From Paraburkholderia sp. BCC1884 (GTDB lineage Bacteria > Pseudomonadota > Gammaproteobacteria > Burkholderiales > Burkholderiaceae), in contig NZ_CAAJGL010000101.1 in the NCBI RefSeq assembly GCF_900996225.1, forward strand, positions 434,001 to 498,000: a DNA stretch of 64,000 nt, written 5' to 3'. The position numbers were made by a program, and so were the translations under genes. Below, piece after piece: positions 44,743 to 53,335 of this stretch; position 1 is the stretch's first letter; every line of letters starts with the position of its first letter. A model generated the notes under the pieces. It was not told the origin of the DNA. It was given only the letters and a program-made list of their open reading frames with translations, and searched no databases.

Positions 44743-44867
44743 GCCGCAGCAAAGCTCTGCGGACTCAATTGCAGCACGCGCCGGATTGCCGCAATGCATC
44801 CGGCGCGGCGTAGAATAAAAATCATCCAATTTCCTTTCACTCTTCCAGTCACGAGACGAGGTTCGCC

Positions 44868-45206
44868 ATGAAACGCATCACTGCAGTCATCAAACCGTTC
44901 AAACTCGACGAAGTGCGCGAGGCGCTCGCTGAAGTCGGCCTCACGGGTCTGACCGTTACCGAAGTCAAAGGCTTTGGTCGTCAGAAAGGTCATACCGAGC
45001 TCTATCGTGGTGCAGAGTACGTGGTCGACTTTCTGCCGAAAGTGAAGATCGAAGTGGTGGTGGCCGATAACCAGTGCGATCAGGTGATCGACGCAATCAT
45101 CGGCGCGGCGCGCACGGGCAAGATCGGCGACGGCAAGATCTTCGTCGCGGACGTGGAGCGTGTGATCCGCATCCGGACCGGCGAAGAAAACGAAGCAGCC
45201 GTTTGA
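44868..45206 (+). CDS. glnB: Nitrogen regulatory PII protein
   Basis: A 112-residue signal protein that senses 2-oxoglutarate and ATP/ADP and reports nitrogen status. The T-loop is intact with Tyr51, the uridylylation site (GHTELYRGAEYVVDFLPK). TGKIGDGKIFV and RIRTGE are the PII signatures. Residues such as DFLPKVKIEVVVAD read closer to GlnB than GlnK, and no amtB is adjacent, which supports GlnB. Confidence 0.93.
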   Translation: MKRITAVIKPFKLDEVREALAEVGLTGLTVTEVKGFGRQKGHTELYRGAEYVVDFLPKVKIEVVVADNQCDQVIDAIIGAARTGKIGDGKIFVADVERVIRIRTGEENEAAV

Positions 45207-45320
45207 AGCACCTTGATTCGTCGATATAGAAGCAGGGCCGCCGGTCTAATCAGTCCCACGAAAAAGCCTTGAATGCACCGCGCCGGTGCGCTTGAGGCAA
45301 TCAGAAAACCGTGCGCCCAA

Positions 45321-45359
45321 AATAAAAAACGGTGCGATACCCTTTCGGACATCGCACCG
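45321..45359 (-). terminator. Rho-independent terminator of the porin gene
   Basis: Minus-strand reading: stem CGGTGCGAT / ATCGCACCG (45330-45338, 45351-45359), twelve-base loop, then a run of U with one A (45321-45329). Confidence 0.85.
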
Positions 45360-45447
45360 ATACGCGCCTCTCGCAGCAGCGTGAAAAAGATTCTCTTGAA
45401 GTCTTTTGACTACGCCCCGAAGAAAGCTTCCTCGGGGCGTCGTTCGA

Positions 45448-46608
45448 TTAGAACGAGTGTTGAATACCTGCGTACACGCCCGACTGTTGGTGACCTTGCA
45501 GCGGGTTGTCCGTTGCGGTCGCCGTGCCGGCGTTGTCAGCATTCAGGCCGAAGTTAGCCGTCTTGCTGTTGCGTGCCGTCGCCAACTGGATGTCCAGCAG
45601 CGTGCGCTTGGACAGGTTGTACGAACCGCCGATCGTGTAGATCGTTGCGTTGCCCGCGCCGTTGTTGCCATTGACGTGGTACACCGCTGCGATCAGTGCT
45701 GCTGCCGGCGTTGCTTGCCACGTCACGCCACCCCATTCGTGGTCGAGGGTGGTCGGCGTGCCCGGCAAAGCGCCGGTTGCACCTGCCGAACGGATAGCCT
45801 GGTAAGCGCCTTGAATCTTGAACTGGCCAAGGAACACGTTCACGAGAGCCGAGTATTCGCGCGATGCTGCGAACACGCCCGTGGCGATGTTGTTCGTGTT
45901 AGCCGGATCGGTGATAGGCACGTTTGCACCGTACAGCATGCCGTTACCCGGGTTGCGGATTTCGTCGTAAATACCGCGAACCTGGAACAGCGAGTTCGTG
46001 TACGTGACTTGTGCGCCAGCTTCACGGCCTTGCGGGGTCGTGCCGTTGCCGTTCCAGTTCGTTGCGTTCGACAGGGCATATTGACCGTAGAAGTCAAAGC
46101 CTGCGATCTTCGGCGACTGGTACGCGAAGTTGTTGCTCGATTGCGGCCAGTTGCGGCCACGCACCAGCGATGCCGACGACCAGTTCGATTGACCGAACGG
46201 ATCGAAGTCCCACACGCCGTTCGAGATGTACAGCATGCGGCCCATCGTGAACGTACCGTATGCGTCGTTCGACAGGCCAACAGTTGCCCAACGATTGAAG
46301 AGACCGCCACCGCCAGGGCCTGCACCCGTCATGGTGTTGAAGGAGCCTTCCAACTGGAACAGGACCTTGGTGCCGCCACCGATGTCCTCAACGCCCTTCA
46401 TACCCCACAGGCTGGTACCCCAGTCGCCGCTTTCCGCGCGGAAACGGTTCGTGCTGCCCGTTGCCTGACCGTTTGCGTTTTTGCCCTCGGGAACGCCCGA
46501 CATATACTCAAGGCCAGCGTCAAGGCGGCCGTACAGCGTCACGCTGCTTTGGGCGTGCGCAACAACACCGGCTGTCATCAGCGCAGCGGCGAGCAAAGCT
46601 TTCTTCAT
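45448..46608 (-). CDS. Gram-negative trimeric porin (Burkholderia OpcP/Omp38 type)
   Basis: A 386-residue outer-membrane porin. Signal peptide MKKALLAAALMTAGVVAHA, mature start QSSVTLYGRLDAGLEY, repeated amphipathic beta-strands and the C-terminal aromatic residue (HQQSGVYAGIQHSF) required for assembly by the BAM complex. The ATG at 46608 has GGAGG ahead of it; an ATG four codons upstream sits within the ribosome-binding site. A long AT-rich leader region precedes it. Confidence 0.95.
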   Translation of the reverse strand: MKKALLAAALMTAGVVAHAQSSVTLYGRLDAGLEYMSGVPEGKNANGQATGSTNRFRAESGDWGTSLWGMKGVEDIGGGTKVLFQLEGSFNTMTGAGPGGGGLFNRWATVGLSNDAYGTFTMGRMLYISNGVWDFDPFGQSNWSSASLVRGRNWPQSSNNFAYQSPKIAGFDFYGQYALSNATNWNGNGTTPQGREAGAQVTYTNSLFQVRGIYDEIRNPGNGMLYGANVPITDPANTNNIATGVFAASREYSALVNVFLGQFKIQGAYQAIRSAGATGALPGTPTTLDHEWGGVTWQATPAAALIAAVYHVNGNNGAGNATIYTIGGSYNLSKRTLLDIQLATARNSKTANFGLNADNAGTATATDNPLQGHQQSGVYAGIQHSF

Positions 46609-47125
46609 CTTCTCCTCCATACCCTGTCAAAAAGTGAAACCCAGTACTGCGAATGGTGCTCGGATGCCAGCAGCCCCGAACAGAAATCGGTACCAGGGAG
46701 ATTAGCGGGTGGATTGGGTCTCCTGCCGTGACGGGTAGCCTTGGGGCTATCTGGTCGTCATGCCGATCCCTCGCCGACCGGTTCTCCTCTGTGCTTTGAA
46801 GTGAAACTACTTTTAATCAACTTTGTTTTGCTACTTTGGTTACTAATTTATCAAAAATACACTTCGCTGGGAGAAGAAATTAGTACCCGCCTCGGACGGT
46901 GTCTCCAAATTGCAATACGAATGTGCGCAACGACCCGTTGCAACATCCCAAAAAAGCGCGAAAAGCCTTATGCGACAAGGGAATCACGGATCAGATGCAG
47001 CCACGTTAAGGATTGCCACTATTGACGCTTCAAACGCGGCAGAGTAGGGCGGAAAGGCGGGGTAAGGGGCCGCGCGGATGGCGGTTTCGCGGCCGAAAAG
47101 GCCGAAATAGGCAGGTGAGCGAAAC
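46609..47125. other. AT-rich intergenic region upstream of the porin
   Basis: No gene. Bases about 46795-46990 are clearly richer in A+T than the rest of the window, with clusters such as TTTTAATC and ATTTATC, typical of porin promoter regions bound by nucleoid proteins or OmpR-like regulators. Confidence 0.5.
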
Positions 47126-47149
47126 AAAAAAGGGCGCTCGTAAGCGCCC
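47126..47149 (-). terminator. Rho-independent terminator of the amino-acid ABC operon
   Basis: Stem GGGCGCT / AGCGCCC (47132-47138, 47143-47149), loop CGTA, six U (47126-47131) on the minus strand. Confidence 0.9.
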
Positions 47150-47169
47150 TGTAATACTACTTTAACTAC

Positions 47170-47230
47170 AGCCCAAATGCTGGGCTATTACTAATAGTCT
47201 GTCGGTCTTGCCGAGGGCTATTACTAGTAG
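47170..47230. repeat. Repeat cluster in the 3' region of the ABC operon
   Basis: GGGCTATTACTAATAG (47182-47197) and GGGCTATTACTAGTAG (47215-47230) are 16-base direct repeats with one mismatch, 33 bases apart. Each is also palindromic: CTATTA-C-TAATAG is perfect. A separate hairpin AGCCCA/TGGGCT (47170-47186) overlaps the first. It is unexplained by any gene; it could be a 3'-UTR structured element. Confidence 0.6.
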
Positions 47231-47246
47231 CCTCGACACATCGCGT

Positions 47247-48026
<780 letters not shown>

Positions 48027-48071
48027 CGGAATCCTTAAGCGTGCTTGCTCGCTGAGGGCGCGGGGCGCCGG

Positions 48072-48785
48072 TTACTTGCCTTGCGGGCGCAGGTAAGCGA
48101 GCCAGCGGTGCTCGGCGCGGCGGAACAGCCACACGAGCGCAAACGAAATGCACAGATAGAGCAGGGCGGCGATGCCGAACGCGTTGAACGACTGATAGGT
48201 CGCGGAGTTCACGTCGCGCGCGATCTTGAGGATGTCCGGCACGGTCGCGGTGAATGCGACGGTCGTGGCGTGCAGCATCAGGATCACTTCGTTGCTGTAA
48301 TAGGGCAGCGCGCGCCGCAGCGCCGACGGCAGAATCACGCGGCGGTACAGCGTGAACGACGACATGCCGTACGCGCGCGCCGCTTCGATTTCGCCATACG
48401 GCGTTGCCTTGATGGCGCCGGCGAAAATCTCGGTGGTGTACGCGCAGGTGTTCAGCGTGAAGGCAAGCAGCGTGCAGTGCATGCCGTCGCGGAAGAACGC
48501 GTTGGTCAGAACGTGATTGCGAATCACCTCGAGGCTGTACAGCCCCGTGTAGCAAAGCAGCAGTTGCACGTAAAGCGGCGTGCCGCGAAACACGTACGTA
48601 TACAGCCAGACCAGACGCGAGAGCCACTTCTTCTTCGACACGCGCGCTACGGCCAATGGAATCGACAGGCAGAAGCCGAGCCCGATCGACACCACCAGCA
48701 GCCACAACGTGATGACGACGCCGGTGAGGCGGTAGCCGTCCGTATACAGATAGTTGCGCCAGTATTCCTGAATGATCTCGATCAT
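48072..48785 (-). CDS. hisM: Polar amino-acid ABC permease (HisM-like)
   Basis: A 237-residue inner-membrane permease with about five helices. The EAA loop reads EAARAYGMSSFTLYRRVILPSALRRALP. It pairs with HisQ. Its ATG overlaps the HisQ stop by four bases (ATGA). Confidence 0.9.
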   Translation of the reverse strand: MIEIIQEYWRNYLYTDGYRLTGVVITLWLLVVSIGLGFCLSIPLAVARVSKKKWLSRLVWLYTYVFRGTPLYVQLLLCYTGLYSLEVIRNHVLTNAFFRDGMHCTLLAFTLNTCAYTTEIFAGAIKATPYGEIEAARAYGMSSFTLYRRVILPSALRRALPYYSNEVILMLHATTVAFTATVPDILKIARDVNSATYQSFNAFGIAALLYLCISFALVWLFRRAEHRWLAYLRPQGK

Positions 48786-49471
48786 AGATCCGCCTTTCGC
48801 ACGCCAGTCGAGTAACGCTTTTCGAGGTACATCAGCACGAAGTTGGACACTGTGGTGATGACGAGATAGATCGCCCCGGCGAGCAGGGTGAAAAAGAAGA
48901 AGCGCAGCGTGCCCTTGCCGGCGTCCTGCGAAGCCTTGACGACGTCGGCCAGACCGATGATCGACACGAGCGCCGTGGCCTTGACCATCACCTGCCAGTT
49001 ATTGCCGATGCCGGGCAGCGCGAAGCGCATCATCTGCGGGAACATGATGCGCGTGAACACCTGCCAGCCGGTCATGCCGTAGGCCGCGCCCGCTTCGAGC
49101 TGGCCGCGCGGCACCGCGAGAAACGCGCCACGGAAGGTTTCGGTGAAGTACGCGCCGTAGATGAAGCCGAGCACCGCGACGCCGGCCACGAACGGATCGA
49201 TGTCGATCTGATCCCAACCGAGCAGGTCGGTGAGGTTGTTCAGCCAGATCTGGATGCTATAGAACAGCAGCAGCATCAGCACCAGATCGGGCACGCCGCG
49301 CACGAGCGTCGTGTAGACCGTGCCGACTCCGTGGGAGAAGCGGTTCTTTGACAGTTTCGCCGCTGCGCCGAGCAGGCCCAGCACGAAAGCGAACGCCAGT
49401 GACAACACCGCCAGTTTGACGGTTTGCCAGGTGCCGTTGAGAAGCAGCGGGCCGTAGCCTTGAAGGAACAT
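48782..49471 (-). CDS. hisQ: Polar amino-acid ABC permease (HisQ-like)
   Basis: A 229-residue permease. The EAA loop reads EAGAAYGMTGWQVFTRIMFPQMMRFALP. The ATG at 49471 is preceded by GAGGA; an open extension of 40 codons upstream reads as non-coding and lies in the gap after hisJ. Confidence 0.9.
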   Translation of the reverse strand: MFLQGYGPLLLNGTWQTVKLAVLSLAFAFVLGLLGAAAKLSKNRFSHGVGTVYTTLVRGVPDLVLMLLLFYSIQIWLNNLTDLLGWDQIDIDPFVAGVAVLGFIYGAYFTETFRGAFLAVPRGQLEAGAAYGMTGWQVFTRIMFPQMMRFALPGIGNNWQVMVKATALVSIIGLADVVKASQDAGKGTLRFFFFTLLAGAIYLVITTVSNFVLMYLEKRYSTGVRKADL

Positions 49472-49778
49472 AGGGGGTCCTCGACGATGTGCGCGTGACA
49501 CACCGCGAAAGACGCGGCCAGCTCTGCACCGCGTTTTACCGCGAGCCCAAGGCTCGCTGTGACCGGCGGCGCACAGCGCACCGCTGTGCAAATCATGACT
49601 GCATGGCCGTTACCGGTCTTGCAGCGCGCTTTTCGAGTCTCGTGGTGAAGCGGGTTTGAATCTACTGCGGACTGTATTACGAAGCCCCGGGAAAGCCCAT
49701 GCGGGCGTGCCCCGAGTTTCGTGGTGCTGCCTGGTGCCGGGCTCGTGGTTCGGCTCGGTGCCCGGCCGGGTGTTCCGC
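49472..49778 (-). other. Gap between hisJ and hisQ with a hairpin
   Basis: No gene. Contains GCCGGGC (49736-49742) pairing with GCCCGGC (49760-49766) around a 17-base loop, without a U-tract. Such structures between a binding-protein gene and its permease genes often stabilise the upstream mRNA and lower downstream expression; that role is inferred. Confidence 0.45.
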
Positions 49779-50555
49779 TCAATGTCCAGGATAAATGTCG
49801 AAGTCGAAGTACTGCTTCTCGATCTTCCTGAACGTGCCGTCCTGATGAACCTGTGCCAGCGCCTGATTGAACATCGCCTTCAGATCGGCGTCTTCCTTGC
49901 GCAGGCCGATTGCCGTGCCTTCGCCGATCGTCTTCGGGTCCTTCACTTCCGGACCGGCCCAGGCGAAGCCCTTGCCGCGCGGCGTCTTCAGGAAACCGGC
50001 GTCGGCTTGCACTTCATCCTGCAAGGCGGCGTCGAGGCGTCCCGCGGCGAGGTCGGCGTACACCTGATCCTGATTCTGATAAGTCACCACCGTCACGCCG
50101 TTGGGCTCCCACCAGGCTTTGGCATAGGCTTCCTGAGTCGAGCCCTGCTCGACGCCGACGTTCTTGCCTTTCAACGACGCTGCCGTCGGCAGGAGCGGCG
50201 AACCGGTCCTCGCGATCATGCGCGCCGGGGCGTCGAACAGCTTGTCGGAGAAATCGATCTGCTCGCGGCGCTTGTCCGTGATGGTCAGGGACGACACGAT
50301 CGCGTCGAATTTCTTGCCCTTGAGCGCCGGAATGATGCCGTCGAGGTCCTGCTGGACCCAGACGCACTTGACGTTCATCCTGGCGCAGAGCGCGTGGGTC
50401 AGGTCGGCATCGAAGCCGACCACCTGCCCGTTGGGCGCGACCGATTCGAACGGCGGATAGCTCGCGTCGACGCCGATGCGCACGGTCTTCCACTCTTTCG
50501 CCATCGCGCCGGTGGCCACGACCGCAAGGGCCACGCACAGTGCGAGCTTCTTCAT
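49779..50555 (-). CDS. hisJ: Periplasmic polar amino-acid binding protein (HisJ/ArgT-like)
   Basis: A 258-residue solute-binding protein. A signal peptide ends TGAMA; the mature part shows RIGVDASYPPFESVAPNGQVVGFDADL, the family start, and the DAIVSSLTITDKRREQIDFSD strand, plus the ligand-contacting Arg. It probably binds lysine, arginine, ornithine or histidine. First gene of a four-gene transporter operon; 307 bases separate it from hisQ. Confidence 0.9.
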   Translation of the reverse strand: MKKLALCVALAVVATGAMAKEWKTVRIGVDASYPPFESVAPNGQVVGFDADLTHALCARMNVKCVWVQQDLDGIIPALKGKKFDAIVSSLTITDKRREQIDFSDKLFDAPARMIARTGSPLLPTAASLKGKNVGVEQGSTQEAYAKAWWEPNGVTVVTYQNQDQVYADLAAGRLDAALQDEVQADAGFLKTPRGKGFAWAGPEVKDPKTIGEGTAIGLRKEDADLKAMFNQALAQVHQDGTFRKIEKQYFDFDIYPGH

Positions 50556-51018
50556 GTTTCTCCTGGATCAAACTGATCGTCGTGGTCTGCCGATCTCGAC
50601 GACCACCGGCTCGTGGCCGGCCGTCGCTATTCTAGGCGGTCAAAATTGTTGCACCGCGTGGGCGCGCCCTGCCGTCAACCCGCCTCGGCAAGGCCGCCGG
50701 AGCGCCATCTGCGCCCACGTGTCTTGAAAAGCGCGGTATTTTACCCGAACAGGGACGAGGCGCCAGTCCAGGGCGCGGGCGATCGGCAACTCGCGGGTGT
50801 GGGCGTTGTTCCAGCGCGACGCCCGGCCAATGCCAGAGCGGCATGAGCGCGATACCGGTTCGATGCCGGGCGCCGTCATGGCTTTCGACGTAGCCCATCC
50901 TGCCCGGCGGCCAGATTAAGCGGATTTATGAAACGATCCGGTGCGCCGGTGCGGATTGTTTAGTGCGGCCTGTGGCCATACATTCACTGCATCGCAATTT
51001 GCTTACCGGAGTACCGCC
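50556..51018. other. Divergent region between hisJ and the pirin gene
   Basis: No gene supported in about 460 bases. It should carry the promoter of both units, but no clear -10/-35 pair stands out. Confidence 0.45.
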
Positions 51019-51729
51019 ATGATCGAGATTCGCCGCTCTGCAGAACGGGGCCACGCCAACCACGGCTGGCTCGACTCGTATCACAGCTTTTCCTTCGCCG
51101 ACTACCGCGATCCGCAGCACGTGCATTTCGGCCCGTTGCGCGTGATCAACGAAGACCGCATCGCCGGTGGCCAGGGTTTCGGCACGCACGGCCACCGCGA
51201 CATGGAGATTGTTACCTACGTGCTCGACGGCGCGCTCGCGCACCGCGACAACATGGGTAACGGCTCGACCATCCGTCCCGGCGACGTGCAGCGCATGAGC
51301 GCCGGCACGGGCGTGATGCACAGCGAATTCAACGCCTCGCAGGACGACAGCGCGCATCTGCTGCAGATCTGGGTGATTCCGCAACGCACGGGCGACCAGC
51401 CCGGCTACGAGGAAAAACGTTTCGACGACGCCGACAAGCGCGGCCGCCTGCGGGTGGTCGCGTCACCCGACGGCCGCGACGGATCGGTGACGATTCATGC
51501 GGACGCATCGATCTACGCGGGGCTGCTCGACGGCGCGGAGCAGGCCACCTTTGCGTTGCCGCAAGGACGGCTCGCCTATGTGCACGTGGCGCGCGGCGCG
51601 GTGACCGTCAACGGCGAAATGCTGCATGCTGGCGACGCCGCCAAGCTCAGCGAAACCGATACGGTCACGCTCGAAAAGGGCGACAACGCCGAAGTGCTGC
51701 TGTTCGATCTGGGACAGTTGAACAGCTAG
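51019..51729 (+). CDS. Pirin family bicupin protein
   Basis: A 236-residue protein of two cupin domains. The N-terminal domain carries the metal ligands in FGTHGHRDMEIVTYVLDG (His, His, Glu) and MSAGTGVMHSEFN (His). Homologues include quercetin 2,3-dioxygenase (YhhW) and redox-sensing pirins. The ATG at 51019 has a CGGAG site. It is monocistronic with a terminator 90 bases after the stop. Confidence 0.93.
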   Translation: MIEIRRSAERGHANHGWLDSYHSFSFADYRDPQHVHFGPLRVINEDRIAGGQGFGTHGHRDMEIVTYVLDGALAHRDNMGNGSTIRPGDVQRMSAGTGVMHSEFNASQDDSAHLLQIWVIPQRTGDQPGYEEKRFDDADKRGRLRVVASPDGRDGSVTIHADASIYAGLLDGAEQATFALPQGRLAYVHVARGAVTVNGEMLHAGDAAKLSETDTVTLEKGDNAEVLLFDLGQLNS

Positions 51730-51814
51730 CCAGGCGCGCGATCGCCGACCTTGGCCGCATTGGTTGAAGCCGCAACGACCCAGCCTCGCACCACGTCAAT
51801 CGCGAAGGGCAAAC

Positions 51815-51846
51815 AAAAACGCCACGGAAAATTCCGTGGCGTTTTT
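51815..51846. terminator. Bidirectional terminator after pirin
   Basis: Stem CGCCACGGA / TCCGTGGCG (51820-51828, 51833-51841), four-base loop, five T on the right and five A on the left. It also serves the convergent Spy-like gene. Confidence 0.92.
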
Positions 51847-51862
51847 GCATTCGCAGCACCGC

Positions 51863-52390
51863 TTACTGATTAGCGGCAGGCGCCGAAGCCGCGCCTTTAT
51901 GATGCTGCCAGCGATCCTGCATCTTCTCGTGACGCTGTTCCATCCTGGCAAAGCGCTGCTTCAGCGCCGTGCTGACGGTGGTCTTCTGCTGATCGTTCAA
52001 GCCGTTGTAGAACTTGAGCCAGGCATCGGTGGTTTGCTGGCGCAATTGCGTGTCTTTCTGCTCGACCTGCTGATGCGCCGCGGCCATCGCGTTCAGGTCC
52101 AGAATAGGCTGTTGCTGCGCCGCCTTGAACTGGTCCTTGATCTGCTGGTGATTGGCGTGCATGGCTTCATGGTTCTGCTTCATGGTGTCGAGCGCCGCCT
52201 GCCACTGCTTTTCCTGGTCCGGGTTGAGCTTCAGCTGATCGTGCAGTTGCGTGAGCTGCTGCATGAAGTGGCCGTGCCAGCCGCCGGGGCCGCCATGGCT
52301 GGCGGGCTGAGCGGCATAAGCGGCGCCTGCGCCGATGGCGAGGGCGGTGGCGGCAACGGCGAGAACGCGCGACATCTTTTTGGTGGACAT
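51863..52390 (-). CDS. Spy/CpxP family periplasmic protein
   Basis: A 175-residue exported protein: signal peptide to AAYA, then an all-helical Gln/His-rich body with two LTxxQ-type motifs (LKLNPDQEKQW and NGLNDQQKTTV). Spy is a chaperone and CpxP a negative regulator of CpxA; this protein could be either. The ATG at 52390 has AGGAG upstream. It is divergent from an OmpR/EnvZ-type pair, exactly as cpxP is from cpxRA. Confidence 0.88.
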   Translation of the reverse strand: MSTKKMSRVLAVAATALAIGAGAAYAAQPASHGGPGGWHGHFMQQLTQLHDQLKLNPDQEKQWQAALDTMKQNHEAMHANHQQIKDQFKAAQQQPILDLNAMAAAHQQVEQKDTQLRQQTTDAWLKFYNGLNDQQKTTVSTALKQRFARMEQRHEKMQDRWQHHKGAASAPAANQ

Positions 52391-52509
52391 GTAAGGCTCC
52401 TTGTAATGGAATAGCCGACGATGCAACCGGTAACGAGGACGGCCTGCATTCGGTAAGACACAGCGTAGAGAACTGCGCCTCGCGCTGTGTTACGTGGCCG
52501 GATGCGGCT

Positions 52510-52553
52510 ATTACGGGTCATTACGTGCGCCTTTCACCGTAACACCCGGTAAC
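52510..52553. promoter_or_regulatory. Two CpxR-box-like direct repeats
   Basis: On the plus strand GTAAC-ACCCG-GTAAC (52539-52553). On the minus strand GTAAT-GACCC-GTAAT (complement of 52510-52524). Both have the five-base repeat with five-base spacer that defines the CpxR consensus GTAAA-N5-GTAAA. They lie in the 219-base gap between the Spy-like gene and the response regulator, and the opposite orientations suit control of both promoters. Confidence 0.65.
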
Positions 52554-52609
52554 CCTTGTGCCCGGTTCGGAAACTAAAACCCTTTCAGCTGCGCGTTAAA
52601 CTTCATCCC

Positions 52610-53335
52610 ATGGCTACTCAAATACTTGTTGTCGACGACGACGTCGAATTGCGCGATCTGCTGCGCGACTATCTGGCCCGTCAGGGCATCGAAGTCTCGG
52701 TGCTGCACGACGCGGGCTCGCTCGAGCGCCGGCTGGAGCGCGAGCGTCCGGATCTGATCGTGCTCGATCTGATGATGCCGGGCGTGGACGGGCTCACGGC
52801 GCTGCGCAAGCTGCGCGCGTCGGGCGACGACATTCCCGTGATCATGCTCACCGCGCGTGCCGACGACGTCGACCGTATCGTCGGTCTGGAACTCGGCGCG
52901 GACGATTACCTCGGCAAGCCGTTCAATCCGCGCGAGTTGCTGGCGCGCGTGCAGGCGGTGCTGCGCCGCCGCCGTACGCTGCCGTCCGCCGCGGCGCCGG
53001 AACAGCGCGAGCCGTTCAACTTCGGCCGCTTCACGCTGGATTTCCAGTCACGCACGCTGCATCTGGAAGACAAGCCGCTCACGCTGTCGGGCAGCGAATT
53101 CGCGCTGCTGAAGATTTTCGTCAACCACCCGATGCGCACGCTCACACGCGAGCGCCTGCTCGAACTGCTGCACGGTCCCGAATACGACGGCACCGACCGT
53201 GGCATCGACGTGCAGGTGTGGCGTCTGCGCCGTATCCTCGAAACCGATCCGTCCACGCCGCGCTTCATTCAAACGGTGCGCGGCCGCGGTTACGTGTTCG
53301 TGCCCGATGGCGAACAGCATGCGCCGGCCCATTGA
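52610..53335 (+). CDS. OmpR-family response regulator
   Basis: A 241-residue regulator: receiver domain with acidic pocket (VVDDD), phosphoacceptor Asp53 in LIVLDLMMPG and Lys at GKPFNPRELLARV, then an OmpR/PhoB winged helix (RTLTRERLLELLHGPEYDGTDRGIDVQVWRLRRILE). I start at the ATG at 52610. Its last 17 bases overlap the sensor kinase start, so the pair is translationally coupled. Confidence 0.94.
   Translation: MATQILVVDDDVELRDLLRDYLARQGIEVSVLHDAGSLERRLERERPDLIVLDLMMPGVDGLTALRKLRASGDDIPVIMLTARADDVDRIVGLELGADDYLGKPFNPRELLARVQAVLRRRRTLPSAAAPEQREPFNFGRFTLDFQSRTLHLEDKPLTLSGSEFALLKIFVNHPMRTLTRERLLELLHGPEYDGTDRGIDVQVWRLRRILETDPSTPRFIQTVRGRGYVFVPDGEQHAPAH

Noticed and set aside
45413..45439. CGCCCCGA/TCGGGGCG hairpin after the porin stop
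   Set aside because: As a terminator it lacks a U-tract; the hairpin at 45330-45359 with a U-run is the better terminator. It may only add stability.
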